Of a stretch of 64,000 bases of DNA, positions 16,673 to 26,724 are shown piece after piece. How positions within the stretch are numbered: position 1 is the first letter of the stretch; each line of letters opens with the position of its first letter. Made by a program: the position numbers and the translations under genes. The stretch is from positions 42,608-106,607 of the forward strand of contig NZ_JALLIN010000026.1 in assembly GCF_023630175.1 (NCBI RefSeq), read 5' to 3'. The notes beneath the pieces were generated by a model that was given only the letters and a program-made list of their open reading frames with translations, ran no database searches and had not been told where the DNA came from. Source of the DNA: Streptomyces cellostaticus (GTDB lineage: Bacteria > Actinomycetota > Actinomycetes > Streptomycetales > Streptomycetaceae).

Positions 16673-17923
16673 ATGACGGACGGTAAGCGGCGCAAGGGCC
16701 TGACGGTCGCGTCCGCACTGCTCGGCGGTGTGCTGGCACTCACCGGGTGTTCCGGAGGCGGCGACGACGCCAAGGCGTCCGGCAGCGGTGACACCTCGCA
16801 GGCCAAGGCCGACGAGGCGGCGGCCAAGAAGTCGTCCGCGGCCCAGATCACCATCACGCCGAAGGACGGCTCGAACAACGCCTCCATCAACAACTCGGCC
16901 GCCGTCGAGGTCGCCAAGGGCACCCTCACCAACGTGTCCATGACCACCGAGGACGGCAAGGCCGTGTCCGGCGAGCTGTCCGCCGACAGGACGAGCTGGA
17001 AGCCCAACGCCCAGCTCGAGCGGTCGACCACCTACAAGCTCGCGGCCGAGGCCAAGGACTCCGAGGGCCGCGTCGCCCACGAGAACGCCTCCTTCACCAC
17101 GGTCTCGCCGACCAACAGCTTCATAGGCAACTTCACACCGGAGGACGGTTCGACCGTCGGCGTGGGCATGCCGGTGTCGATCAACTTCGACAAGGCGATC
17201 ACCAACAAGGCCGCCGTGCAGAAGGGGATCTCGGTCACCTCCAGCAGCGGTCAGGAGGTCGTGGGCCACTGGTTCAACGCCAACCGCATCGACTTCCGCC
17301 CGGCGGCGTACTGGAAGGAGAACTCCACCGTCACGCTGAAGCTGGCGCTCGACGGTGTCGAGGGCGCCTCCGGTGTCTACGGCGTGCAGCAGAAGACGGT
17401 CACCTTCCACATCGGCCGCAACCAGGTCTCCTACGTCGACGCGCAGACCAAGAAGATGAAGGTCACGCAGGACGGCAGGACGATCAAGACCATTCCGATC
17501 TCCGCCGGTTCGCCGGAGAACAAGACGTACGAGGGCATCATGGTGATGTCCGAGAAGTTCAAGCAGACCCGCATGAACGGCGCGACCGTGGGCTTCACCG
17601 ACGACGACGGCAAGGGCGAGTACGACATCAAGGACGTGCCGCACGCCATCCGGCTGACCAGCTCCGGCACCTTCCTGCACGGCAACTACTGGGGTGCGAA
17701 GTCCATCTTCGGCAACGTCAACACCAGCCACGGCTGCGTGGGCCTGTCCGACACCAAGGGAGCCAAGGACTCCGGCACCCCCGCCGCGTGGGTCTACGAA
17801 CACTCCCTCGTCGGTGACGTCGTGGTGATCCGGCACACCGGTGACAAGACCGTCTCCCCGGACAACGGCCTCAACGGCTGGAACATGGACTGGGAGCAGT
17901 GGAAGGCCGGTTCGGCCGTCTGA
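16673..17923 (+). CDS. L,D-transpeptidase lipoprotein (YkuD domain)
   Basis: 416 aa. A lipoprotein signal ends in LALTGC. Two Ig-like domains follow (residues ~55-250), as in mycobacterial LdtMt2. The catalytic YkuD domain (~255-390) has the HGNYWGAKSIFG region and the active-site SHGCVGLSD (nucleophile Cys). It forms 3-3 cross-links in peptidoglycan at the outer membrane face. ATG 16673 is chosen over 16658 because GGAGAAG lies 6 nt before it. It stands alone between two hairpins. Confidence 0.93.
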   Translation: MTDGKRRKGLTVASALLGGVLALTGCSGGGDDAKASGSGDTSQAKADEAAAKKSSAAQITITPKDGSNNASINNSAAVEVAKGTLTNVSMTTEDGKAVSGELSADRTSWKPNAQLERSTTYKLAAEAKDSEGRVAHENASFTTVSPTNSFIGNFTPEDGSTVGVGMPVSINFDKAITNKAAVQKGISVTSSSGQEVVGHWFNANRIDFRPAAYWKENSTVTLKLALDGVEGASGVYGVQQKTVTFHIGRNQVSYVDAQTKKMKVTQDGRTIKTIPISAGSPENKTYEGIMVMSEKFKQTRMNGATVGFTDDDGKGEYDIKDVPHAIRLTSSGTFLHGNYWGAKSIFGNVNTSHGCVGLSDTKGAKDSGTPAAWVYEHSLVGDVVVIRHTGDKTVSPDNGLNGWNMDWEQWKAGSAV

Positions 17924-17951
17924 TCCCGCCCCCGCCTCCGCACGACCAACT

Positions 17952-17985
17952 CCGGTGCCGCCCCTGTCCGCAGGGGCGGCACCGG
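17952..17985 (+). terminator. Strong hairpin after the L,D-transpeptidase gene
   Basis: Perfect 15-bp arms (CCGGTGCCGCCCCTG 17952-17966 and its complement 17971-17985) around TCCG. Confidence 0.7.
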
Positions 17986-18114
17986 CCGTTCTCCGGGCCC
18001 CTGCGGGGCCTCCCGCGGCCTTCCCGGTCCTTTCGCGGGCCGAGGCGCGGCCTTCTCATGGTTCTTTTATCTCGGCCTTATCGAGTCATCACGGCGCGTC
18101 CCTAGCTTGCGGGC

Positions 18115-19578
18115 ATGTTCTTCACCTACCTGAGGCGCGAACTGCGCCGCCGCAGAAAGGCGGCCCTGGTCGTCGCCTCCGGTCTCGCGCTCGGCATCGC
18201 CCTCGTCATCGTGGTCGACTCGGTGTCCAGTGGCATGGCGAAGGCCCAGGACGAGGTCCTGCAGTCGCTGTACGGGCTGGGCACGGACATGACCGTCACC
18301 AAGGCCGCGTCGGCGTCCACCGGCGACGCACAGCGTCCGCGCTTCCGGTTCGACGCGCAGAACGACGGCGACACCACGTCCCAGAGCAGCGACCGGGTCA
18401 TGGTGCAGGGCCTCACCACCCTCGCCTCCTCGACCGTCGCCGAGGTCGAGCAGCAGCAGGGGGTCTCCTCGGCCGTCGGCGGGCTCAGCCTCAACGTGGT
18501 GAAGGTCGACGGCCGTTTCACCCGCGGCCAGTTCCAGCAGAACGGCAGCGGCGGCACGCGGCAGGGCCGCACGGGCGGTGCGGAGGGCGGGCAGCCGCAG
18601 GGCGAGGTGCGCGGCGGCGGAGCCGACTTCGACATCAACCAGTACACCGTCTTCGGCACCGACGTCACCAGGTCCGCGCTCGGCCCGCTGACCTCCTCGA
18701 AGATCACCAGTGGCCGCACCTTCCGGACCACCGAGACCGACGCCGACGTGGTCGTCGTGGACGCGGCCTACGCCAGGACGAAGAAGTACAAGGTCGGTTC
18801 GACGGTCACCGTCAAGGGCACCGAGTTCAAGGTGATCGGCATCGCGACCGCCGGCAGCGGCGACGCGGCGGCCAACCTGTACGTCCCGCTGAAGCGGGCC
18901 CAGACCCTCGCCGGTGAGAAGGACAAGATCACCACGATCTACGTCGAGGCGACCGACTCCCAGCGGATCGACTCGGTCAAGAGCGCCATCCGGAAGAACG
19001 TCTCGGGTACGACCGTCACCACGTCCGCGGACCTGGCCAGGACCGTCTCCGGTTCGCTCTCCACCGCCTCCTCGCTGGCCACCCGGGTGGGCAGGTGGCT
19101 GTCGATCGTGGTGCTCGTGGCCGCGTTCCTGGTGGCGGGCCTGCTGACCTCCTCCGCGGTGTCCCGCCGGGTGCGCGAGTTCGGCACGCTGAAGGCCCTG
19201 GGCTGGAGGTCCGGCCGGGTGACCCGGCAGGTGGTCGGCGAGGCCGTCGTCAACGGTCTGGTCGGCGGCGTCCTCGGTATCGCGCTCGGTCTGGCGGGCG
19301 CCTACGCCGTGACGGCGCTCAGCCCCAGCCTGCAGGCGCAGCTCGGCGGCGGTACGGGCGGCTCGGGCCTCGGCGGCGGGCCGGGTGGCGGCGGCTTCGG
19401 GGGCCCCGGGCGGCAGGCGGCCAGGACGCTCGAGGTGGCTCTCACGGCCCCGGTCGGCGTCACCACGATCGTCCTCGCGGTGGGCCTCGCGGTGGCGGGC
19501 GGCCTGATCGCGGGCGCGTTCGGTGGCTGGCGGGCCTCGCGGCTGCGGCCGGCCGACGCGCTGCGGCGCGTGGAGTAG
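18115..19578 (+). CDS. MacB/FtsX-family ABC transporter permease
   Basis: 487 aa. One N-terminal membrane helix (residues ~17-37, LVVASGLALGIALVIVVDSV) is followed by a ~280-residue extracytoplasmic domain. Three C-terminal helices follow, with the FtsX signature (FGTLKALGWRSGRVTRQVVGEAV). A Gly-rich loop (about residues 405-430) separates the last two helices. Such permeases usually transmit force or export peptides, lipoproteins or antibiotics rather than being classical solute channels. ATG 18115 lies 6 nt after TAGCTT with no ribosome site, so the transcript may be leaderless. The ATPase gene follows 68 bp later. Confidence 0.9.
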   Translation: MFFTYLRRELRRRRKAALVVASGLALGIALVIVVDSVSSGMAKAQDEVLQSLYGLGTDMTVTKAASASTGDAQRPRFRFDAQNDGDTTSQSSDRVMVQGLTTLASSTVAEVEQQQGVSSAVGGLSLNVVKVDGRFTRGQFQQNGSGGTRQGRTGGAEGGQPQGEVRGGGADFDINQYTVFGTDVTRSALGPLTSSKITSGRTFRTTETDADVVVVDAAYARTKKYKVGSTVTVKGTEFKVIGIATAGSGDAAANLYVPLKRAQTLAGEKDKITTIYVEATDSQRIDSVKSAIRKNVSGTTVTTSADLARTVSGSLSTASSLATRVGRWLSIVVLVAAFLVAGLLTSSAVSRRVREFGTLKALGWRSGRVTRQVVGEAVVNGLVGGVLGIALGLAGAYAVTALSPSLQAQLGGGTGGSGLGGGPGGGGFGGPGRQAARTLEVALTAPVGVTTIVLAVGLAVAGGLIAGAFGGWRASRLRPADALRRVE

Positions 19579-19646
19579 CGGCCGGCCCGCACGAAGCCTC
19601 GGCGGTCCCGCGCCGCACACGATCCGAACGCACCTCAGGAGTCTCC

Positions 19647-20330
<684 letters not shown>

Positions 20331-20517
20331 CGGCGTGCAAGCAGCCGCGGCGGCCGCCACCGTGGCCGCCGCCCGCGCAACGGCCGTGAGGAACCCCCTG
20401 CTGTGCCAGTGGCGGGTGGTGGCACCGACCCTCTCGGCGTTCGTCACCGACCTGGGCCTGTGACAGTCCGGTCACCCGGCCGGTCCACCGGGGGACACGC
20501 TCCGGGCCGGAGCCGGT

Positions 20518-21414
20518 TCAGGCCGACGGCACGCCTCGGGCCGCGTCCGCGCCCCAGCTCGCCAGCAGCCGCAGGGACTGCGCCGACGGGGAGTCCGGCT
20601 CGGCGTGGTAGGTGATCAGCGCCTGGTCGGCGTCGTCCGCCAGCCGGAACGTCTCGTAGTTGAGGGACAGCTCCCCCACCAGCGGGTGCCGCAGGCGCTT
20701 GACGCCGTGGCTCCGCTCCTTGACGTCGTGCGTCGCCCACAGCCGGCGGAACTCCGCGCTCTTCACGGACAGTTCGCCGACCAGGGCGGACAGCCGGGGG
20801 TCGTCCGGGTAGCAGCCCGCGTCCATGCGCAGGGCGCAGACGATGTCGATGGCCTTCTGCTCCCAGTCGATGAACAGGTCCCGGTAGTCCGGGCGCAGGA
20901 AGACCATCCGCGCCCAGTTGCGCTCGGCGGGCGCCAGCTCCGACCAGTCCCCGAAGATCGCGGCCGCCATCCGGTTCCAGGCCAGCACCTCCGAGCGCCG
21001 GCCCACCACGTACGCCGGGACGCCCTCCAGCGAGTCCAGTAGCCGGCGCAGCGCCGGGCGCACCTGCTGCTGCCGTGCCGCGGGCCTCTTCTTGTGCGCC
21101 GTCGGCTTGGCGAGGTGGGTCAGATGGGCGTGCTCGGCGTCCGTCAGGCGCAGGGCCCGGGCGATGGAGTCCAGCACCTCCGCCGAGACGTTCCGGCCGT
21201 TGCCCTGCTCCAGCCGCGTGTAGTAGGCCACCGACACCCCGGCGAGCTGGGCCAGCTCCTCGCGGCGCAGCCCCGGCACCCGGCGGCGCCGGCCGAAGTC
21301 GGGCAGCCCCACGTCCTGCGGTTTCAGCCGGGCCCGCCGGCTGCGCAGGAACTCGCTCAGCTCGGCCCACCGGTCCAGAGGTGGTCCCGCGGCCGCTTCC
21401 GGCTGTACGTCCAT
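20518..21414 (-). CDS. XRE-family regulator with MmyB-like ligand domain
   Basis: 298 aa. Residues ~20-90 hold a helix-turn-helix (LRREELAQLAGVSVAYYTRLEQG). The rest is the MmyB-like domain common in actinobacteria (AWNRMAAAIFGDW, LRHPLVGELSLNYETF), which may bind a fatty acid or similar ligand. In this family the regulator typically controls the divergent oxidoreductase gene, and a zinc alcohol dehydrogenase is exactly there, 177 bp away. GATACT lies 6 nt before ATG 21414, and no ribosome site is seen. Confidence 0.88.
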   Translation of the reverse strand: MDVQPEAAAGPPLDRWAELSEFLRSRRARLKPQDVGLPDFGRRRRVPGLRREELAQLAGVSVAYYTRLEQGNGRNVSAEVLDSIARALRLTDAEHAHLTHLAKPTAHKKRPAARQQQVRPALRRLLDSLEGVPAYVVGRRSEVLAWNRMAAAIFGDWSELAPAERNWARMVFLRPDYRDLFIDWEQKAIDIVCALRMDAGCYPDDPRLSALVGELSVKSAEFRRLWATHDVKERSHGVKRLRHPLVGELSLNYETFRLADDADQALITYHAEPDSPSAQSLRLLASWGADAARGVPSA

Positions 21415-21437
21415 ACGGCAAGTATCCGTGGTGCCGC

Positions 21438-21476
21438 GTGGTAGTACGCAGGCGAGCCTGACCCCGCCAGTGGTAG
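21438..21476. promoter_or_regulatory. Direct repeat GTGGTAG in the divergent promoter region
   Basis: GTGGTAG occurs at 21438-21444 and 21470-21476, 32 bp (three helical turns) apart, between the MmyB-like regulator and the alcohol dehydrogenase. It is a candidate operator. Confidence 0.35.
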
Positions 21477-21591
21477 GCACGGCGGTCGTACGAAGAAGCG
21501 GACCTGGGTGACTCGTGGGACTTGGGGCACGCTGGAAGACGTGCCTGGCCGGAAGGCTGCCGGGCACCGAGAGTCTGCTAGGAGATCCCCC

Positions 21592-22632
21592 ATGACCACT
21601 GTTGCCGCCTATGCCGCGCCCGCCGCGAAGGCTCCGCTGGAGCGCACCACCATCGAGCGGCGTCCGGTCGGCGAGTCCGACGTCCTGATCGACATCAAGT
21701 TCGCCGGCATCTGCCACTCCGACATCCACCAGGCCCGTGAGGGCTGGGGCGAGGCGATCTTCCCGATGGTCCCCGGCCACGAGATCGCGGGCGTCGTGTC
21801 CGAGGTCGGTCCCGGCGTCACGAAGTTCGCCGTGGGCGACCGGGTGGGCGTCGGCTGCATGGTCGACTCCTGCCGTGAGTGCGACAACTGCAAGGCCGGG
21901 CTGGAGCCGTACTGCGACCGCGGCCCGACCTGGACCTACAACGCCGTCGGCAGGGACGGCGAGCCCACCTACGGCGGCTACTCCGAGAAGATCGTCGTCG
22001 ACGAGAACTACGTGGTCCGCGTCCCCGACGCTCTGTCCCTGGACGTGGCCGCACCGCTGCTGTGCGCCGGCATCACCACGTACTCGCCGCTCAAGCGCTG
22101 GAACGCCGGTCCCGGCAAGCGGGTCGCCGTCGTCGGCCTCGGCGGCCTGGGCCACATGGGCGTCAAGATCGCTCACGCGATGGGCGCCGAGGTCACCGTG
22201 CTGTCCCAGTCCCTGCGCAAGAAGGACGACGGCCTGCGCCTGGGTGCCGACCACTACTACGCCACCAGCGACCCGGCGACCTTCGAGAACCTGAAGGGCA
22301 CCTTCGACATCATCCTCAACACCGTCTCGGCCCCGATGGACTTCGGCGCCTACCTGTCGCTGCTGCGCACCGGCGGCTCGATGGTGAACGTCGGCCTGCC
22401 CGAGGAGCCGGTCCACGTGGCCCTCACCTCGCTCTTCGGCAACCTGCGCAACCTGACCACCTCCAACATCGGCGGTATCCCCGAGACCCAGGAGATGCTG
22501 GACTTCTGCGCGGAGCACGGGCTGGGCTCGGAGATCGAGCTGATCGGCGCGGCCGAGATCAACGAGGCCTACGAGCGGGTGGTGGCCAGCGACGTCCGCT
22601 ACCGCTTCGTCATCGACACGGCCACCATCTGA
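21592..22632 (+). CDS. Zinc-dependent NAD(P)-alcohol dehydrogenase
   Basis: 346 aa medium-chain dehydrogenase. Catalytic zinc ligands are Cys in FAGICHSDIHQ and the His-Glu in PGHEIAG. The structural zinc site has four Cys in SCRECDNCKAGLEPYC. The Rossmann motif is VVGLGGLGHMG. It resembles YahK/cinnamyl-alcohol-type aldehyde reductases, so NADPH-linked reduction of aldehydes is likely. AGGAG precedes ATG 21592. The divergent MmyB-like regulator is the probable controller. Confidence 0.9.
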   Translation: MTTVAAYAAPAAKAPLERTTIERRPVGESDVLIDIKFAGICHSDIHQAREGWGEAIFPMVPGHEIAGVVSEVGPGVTKFAVGDRVGVGCMVDSCRECDNCKAGLEPYCDRGPTWTYNAVGRDGEPTYGGYSEKIVVDENYVVRVPDALSLDVAAPLLCAGITTYSPLKRWNAGPGKRVAVVGLGGLGHMGVKIAHAMGAEVTVLSQSLRKKDDGLRLGADHYYATSDPATFENLKGTFDIILNTVSAPMDFGAYLSLLRTGGSMVNVGLPEEPVHVALTSLFGNLRNLTTSNIGGIPETQEMLDFCAEHGLGSEIELIGAAEINEAYERVVASDVRYRFVIDTATI

Positions 22633-22654
22633 ACCGTCCGACGGGTGGCTCCCA

Positions 22655-22683
22655 CCGGCCGGCGCGCCGAGCGCGCCGGCCGG
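22655..22683. terminator. Bidirectional hairpin after the alcohol dehydrogenase gene
   Basis: CCGGCCGGCGCG (22655-22666) and CGCGCCGGCCGG (22672-22683) around CCGAG, between convergent genes. Confidence 0.65.
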
Positions 22684-22726
22684 CGGCCGCCGGTCCCGCC
22701 TCGGCCCGGCCGGCACCGCGGCCGCC

Positions 22727-23464
22727 TCACACGACGTCGAAACCCTCACCATCGGCGTACGACCGCACGGTCACCGCACCGTCCGCGCCCGGCCGCACCA
22801 CGTGCGCCCGCCCGCGCCCCGTGATCCGGGCGGCCGGACCGGCCACCTCCACCACGGTGTCCTCGTCGACGGCGACTCCGCAGGGCGCGTCCCCGCGCCC
22901 CACCACCGAGACCAGCCGCGCCAGCGTCCCCCACTGCGCGGCGTGCACGTCGACCGCGAACGGCACCAGGCCCAGACCCGGCCGGACCGCGACCTCCTCA
23001 AGGTCCTCCGCCGTGTCCCCGGGACAGACGGGAACCCCGTCCACCAGCCAGCCGCCGACGACCGCCCGCCGGGCGGCGACGGCGGCACCCGCGGAGAAGC
23101 CCGCGTACGGCAGTCCGCGCTCGGCGAGCAGCCGCGGCAGCCGGTCCGCGCAGCCGGCGAACGCCTCCTGGTAGGCGGGCGTCAGGCCGCCGCACACCAA
23201 CAGCCCGTCGGCGCCGTCCAGCACCTCCTCCGGCTCGAACCGCCCGCCGAGCGGCACGAGCGCCGGGACCGGCGTGCACCCGGCACCACTCCTGTCCAGC
23301 GCCTGCGCGAACCGCTCGAACTGCTCCCGCCCGTCACCCTCGTCCACGACGGCGCAGCGGATCCGCGGCACACCGCCGGCGCGCTCCGCGGCCGCGCGCA
23401 GAAACGGCGCGTACACCTCCGCGTGGTCCCGTCCGCCCCCGATCAGAAACGTACGACCGCCCAT
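22727..23464 (-). CDS. Peptidase S51 (dipeptidase E / cyanophycinase-like)
   Basis: 245 aa. N-terminal MGGRTFLIGGG and GADGLLVCGGLTPAYQEAF fit the S51 glutamine-amidotransferase-like fold. The nucleophile elbow GFSAGAAVAA carries the catalytic Ser. Family members cleave Asp-X dipeptides or cyanophycin-type dipeptides. It is cytoplasmic. GGAGGGG lies 7 nt before ATG 23464; the frame is open upstream but overlaps the next gene antisense. Confidence 0.82.
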   Translation of the reverse strand: MGGRTFLIGGGRDHAEVYAPFLRAAAERAGGVPRIRCAVVDEGDGREQFERFAQALDRSGAGCTPVPALVPLGGRFEPEEVLDGADGLLVCGGLTPAYQEAFAGCADRLPRLLAERGLPYAGFSAGAAVAARRAVVGGWLVDGVPVCPGDTAEDLEEVAVRPGLGLVPFAVDVHAAQWGTLARLVSVVGRGDAPCGVAVDEDTVVEVAGPAARITGRGRAHVVRPGADGAVTVRSYADGEGFDVV

Positions 23465-23571
23465 CCGGCCCCTCCCGTTCACTCGTCCCCACTCGTCCCC
23501 TCGTCCTGGTGCGAGGGGCGAATGTACGGGGTCGGGGCCGGCGCCGTCGCCCGAATATGCGCCGCCGGGCG

Positions 23572-24687
23572 TCAGTCCGCGGCCGTCACCCTGTGGGCCA
23601 CCGTGTCGCGCACCTGGCAGAAGTGGCGTGCCATGCCGTCGCCCCGGTAGCGCCAGGGCAGCGCGTCGACATGGCCGTCGACCAGCTTGAACTGCTCCAG
23701 CGCCGCCTCGTCGCGGTCCTGGAGGTGGAGGTAGAACGCCAGCAGGTGGCGCAGCTCCGGCAGGCGCGGGTGGGACGGGTCGGCGGCCGCCGCGTCCGCG
23801 AGGGCCGCCTCCACCCGGGCCAGCATCAGCGGGGTGTTGTCGGCGGCGGTGTCGTCCGAGTCGTCGTGCTCGAAGTGCGCGATGAGCGGGAGCGCGGTCA
23901 GCAGGCTGCCGGCCGGCGCCTCGGCCGCGGCGCGCTCGGCGAAGTCGAACGCCAGCCGCTCGGAGCCGCGCCACTTGGCGCACCAGTACTGGAGCGCCGA
24001 GAAGTGCGCCTCGTAGTGGTGCGGCGCCCGGGTGGTGATCTGCGCCCAGAGCTTCTCCATCTCGGCGTTCGGGTAGCCGAGTCCCAGCGCCACCCAGATC
24101 TCCGTGATGTACGGCGTCGGGTCGTCGGGGTTGAGCGCGGCCGCCCGCGCGATCTCCTCGCGGGCGCCGCGCAGCATCCGGTGGAAGCCTTCGGCCTGCT
24201 CCCGCGTCGTGTGCTCGCCCGTCTTGGCGCCGCGCAGCTTCCAGGCGAGGACCACCGTGCTGCGCGCCCGGACCATCGCCGCGTCGGGGTCGTCGGGGCG
24301 CGCCGTCTCCCAGGCGAGCAGCCACTCGTCCTCCTCGGCCGCGCGTTCGGCGAGCAGGAAGCCGACCGCCGACCGGCGTTCCCAGTCCCGGCCGATGCCG
24401 CTCAGCAGTTCGGCGGCGGGCCGCCAGTCGCCGGCCCGGACCGCGGTGAGCGCGGCCGCCCAGTCCGCGGGCAGCGGGGCGGCGTGCTCGGTGTTCTGCC
24501 GCTCGACGGGCAGCAGTCCGAGTCTCTCCGCGGCCTTCGCGGCCGCGGCCGCCTCCGCGGCGTCGGTGTCGTCGTCGGAGTCGGAGTCGGAGGAGAAGAA
24601 CTCCTTCAGGAAGACCCAGGCCAGCCAGAGTGCGAAGAGCACCGCGGGAGCGGCCAGGATGCCGAGGATCCAGAGCAGGACGGTCAT
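23572..24687 (-). CDS. Membrane-anchored DUF4034-like protein, paralogue 1
   Basis: 371 aa. An N-terminal membrane helix (VLLWILGILAAPAVLFALWLAWVF is cut here to residues 3-26) and a Ser/Asp linker (SSDSDSDDD) lead to a large soluble helical domain. Key segments are PYITEIWVALGLGYP, RAPHHYEAHFSAL and HVDALPWRYRGD. It is clearly paralogous to the protein at 26725-27843; I believe both belong to the DUF4034 family (recall). The two flank an M48 protease on the same strand. ATG 24687 is chosen because the membrane helix begins right after it; no ribosome site is visible. Function unknown. Confidence 0.78.
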   Translation of the reverse strand: MTVLLWILGILAAPAVLFALWLAWVFLKEFFSSDSDSDDDTDAAEAAAAAKAAERLGLLPVERQNTEHAAPLPADWAAALTAVRAGDWRPAAELLSGIGRDWERRSAVGFLLAERAAEEDEWLLAWETARPDDPDAAMVRARSTVVLAWKLRGAKTGEHTTREQAEGFHRMLRGAREEIARAAALNPDDPTPYITEIWVALGLGYPNAEMEKLWAQITTRAPHHYEAHFSALQYWCAKWRGSERLAFDFAERAAAEAPAGSLLTALPLIAHFEHDDSDDTAADNTPLMLARVEAALADAAAADPSHPRLPELRHLLAFYLHLQDRDEAALEQFKLVDGHVDALPWRYRGDGMARHFCQVRDTVAHRVTAAD

Positions 24688-24809
24688 GGGGAGCGGGGTC
24701 CGTTCGTCGGGGACGGCGTCGGAGTGCCGGAAGAACCGGCGTGGGGGAGCCGGCGTGGCGTGGACGAGGGGTCGGGTGGATGCGTGGGTGCGGGCGGTGT
24801 GCCCGCGGT

Positions 24810-26459
24810 TCACGCGGGCGGAGTCGCCGCCGGGCTCAGGAGGGCTCGCAGCGGGGCGGTGTCGGGGCGGTCGGCCAGCGCCGCGTCCACGGCCGCGTCG
24901 AGCGCGGCCTCGGGACCGCCGTCCGGGTCGCTGTCCGGGGTGCTGCCCGGGACCGGGCCGGTCAGTCGCGCGGCGGCCGCCCGAGACCAGGAGAACTCCC
25001 AGCTCAGCAGCGAACGGGTGCTGAACTCGGCCAGCACCATCGTCCGCAGCGACGAGCGGAGCTGGGGACGGACGAACTCACGGAAGGCCCGGCCCTTCGC
25101 CGCGGCCGCCTCGTCGGACAGCGGCAGCCGCTCGGCCAGGCGCCACAGCCGGCCGTCGTCGACGACCTCCAGCAGCGCCGGCAGCGTGGCCGGCTGTCCG
25201 GTGTACTCGGCCAGCGCCCGGTGCAGCGGGGTGTGCGCGTCGGACATGCCCTGGGCCATGGCGGCGTCCAGCAGTTCCTGCCACGCGGCGGCACGCGGGT
25301 ACCCGAGAACCTCGTCCGACAGGACGGCGTCCTCCAGCGCGACCAGGGTCTTCTCCGGGTCGGTGAGCAGAGCGAGCGCCGGGCCCCCGGCCTCCGCCGC
25401 GCGTCCGTCGGCGGGCAGCGCCTCGAGCCGGCGCACCCGTTCGGCGATCGGCGGATGGGAGTCGTAGGGCGAGGCCGGCGCCGTGGGCAGCGTTGCCCGC
25501 AGCCTCGCCAGCTCCTCCTCGCGGGCGGCGAGCAGGCGGCCGAAGCCCCCGAAGAACTCGCCGCGCGGCGGCATCAGCCGCACCGGCAGGCCCAGGGTGG
25601 CGTACGAGTCGAGGTAGAAGTCGTGCGAGGCGGACAGGGCGGGGATCTCGCGCAGGGCGGAGGCGATCGCGTCGCGCCCGGCGATCCGGGCGGCGGCCCG
25701 GTCGGCCGCGTACTCCTGGGCCCTCGCCGTGGACAGCGAGGCACGCAGATAGAGCTTGCCGTACAGGGTGTAGATCGACGCCATCATCCGGTAGGTGACC
25801 CCGGCCCCGGTGGTGTCGACCTCCTTGGCCTCCTTGCCCTTCGCGACCCGCTTGGCGGACGCCTTCTCCTGGCGGCCGCGCTCGGCGGCCACCTTGCCGT
25901 CCGCCTTCTCGTGGAAGTGCTCGACGACCCGGGCGATCTGCACCCGGCCGCGCACCACGAGTGCGGACAGCCGGGTGTCGCCGCCCGTGTAGTGGCCGTA
26001 CTCGTGGGCGAGCACACCGCGCAGCCGTGCCTCGGTCAGGCCGGTGAGCAGCGGCACGCCCAGGTAGAGGCGGCGCGGGCCGGGCCGCAGGCCGAGCAGG
26101 CGGGTGTCCTCGCTGACGGCCGCGTTGACGTCGGCCGTCAGCACGATCCGGTCGGGGGCGCGGGTACCGGTCGCCGCGGCCAGTTCCCGCACCAGTGCCC
26201 ACAGCCGGGGCTCGTCGGCGTCGGTGACCTCGATGCCGGGCGGACCCTCGCCCTTCGGCGTGCGCAGCATGAACATGCCGCGTACGACCGGGATGGCGAG
26301 CAGCACGGAGACGGCGACGATCTTCATGCCGGCGGCGCCGTGCACCCACGTGAACACGGCCACGTCGACACCGGCGAGCGCCGCGAGCAGCAGCAGGCTC
26401 AGCAGATGGAAGCCGCACAGCAGAACGACGGCGCGCAGCGCGCGCAGAGTTGCACCCAT
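24810..26459 (-). CDS. M48-family membrane zinc metalloprotease
   Basis: 549 aa. Two N-terminal membrane helices (residues ~8-35 and 44-64) precede the M48 domain. The zinc motif HEYGH is at 152-156 (LRGVLAHEYGHYTGGD), and the third ligand is in AQEYAADRAAARIAG. This is the HtpX/Ste24/Oma1 class, which degrades misfolded membrane proteins or processes prenylated/secreted substrates. A long C-terminal helical region (~330-549) is unlike the short HtpX. It sits between two paralogous membrane-anchored proteins on the same strand, suggesting a common complex. ATG 26459 follows GGGGGGAT. Confidence 0.88.
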   Translation of the reverse strand: MGATLRALRAVVLLCGFHLLSLLLLAALAGVDVAVFTWVHGAAGMKIVAVSVLLAIPVVRGMFMLRTPKGEGPPGIEVTDADEPRLWALVRELAAATGTRAPDRIVLTADVNAAVSEDTRLLGLRPGPRRLYLGVPLLTGLTEARLRGVLAHEYGHYTGGDTRLSALVVRGRVQIARVVEHFHEKADGKVAAERGRQEKASAKRVAKGKEAKEVDTTGAGVTYRMMASIYTLYGKLYLRASLSTARAQEYAADRAAARIAGRDAIASALREIPALSASHDFYLDSYATLGLPVRLMPPRGEFFGGFGRLLAAREEELARLRATLPTAPASPYDSHPPIAERVRRLEALPADGRAAEAGGPALALLTDPEKTLVALEDAVLSDEVLGYPRAAAWQELLDAAMAQGMSDAHTPLHRALAEYTGQPATLPALLEVVDDGRLWRLAERLPLSDEAAAAKGRAFREFVRPQLRSSLRTMVLAEFSTRSLLSWEFSWSRAAAARLTGPVPGSTPDSDPDGGPEAALDAAVDAALADRPDTAPLRALLSPAATPPA

Positions 26460-26724
26460 CGGGCAGATCCCCCCCACAGGACCCGGAGAAATGAACAGGC
26501 CGACGTGCGCCCCCCGGACGGTGCTGCCGGTGAGTGTGGGGGGACTCGGAGCAGACGTCGAGCGGGCGCGAGGCGGCCTCCGGGATACGCCCGGACCGGC
26601 TCCCGGCAAAGCGCGGGCAAAGCCCGGAGCAAGCGGAGTATGCCCTACCGAAGATCGACGGGGCAATCCCAGCGATCCCGGCCGTGACCAGTGCGGACCG
26701 GTGCCGGACGGAGCGGACCGGCCG

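Noticed and set aside
24630..26687. 685-aa plus-strand frame
   Set aside because: Antisense to the M48 protease gene, without recognisable domain.
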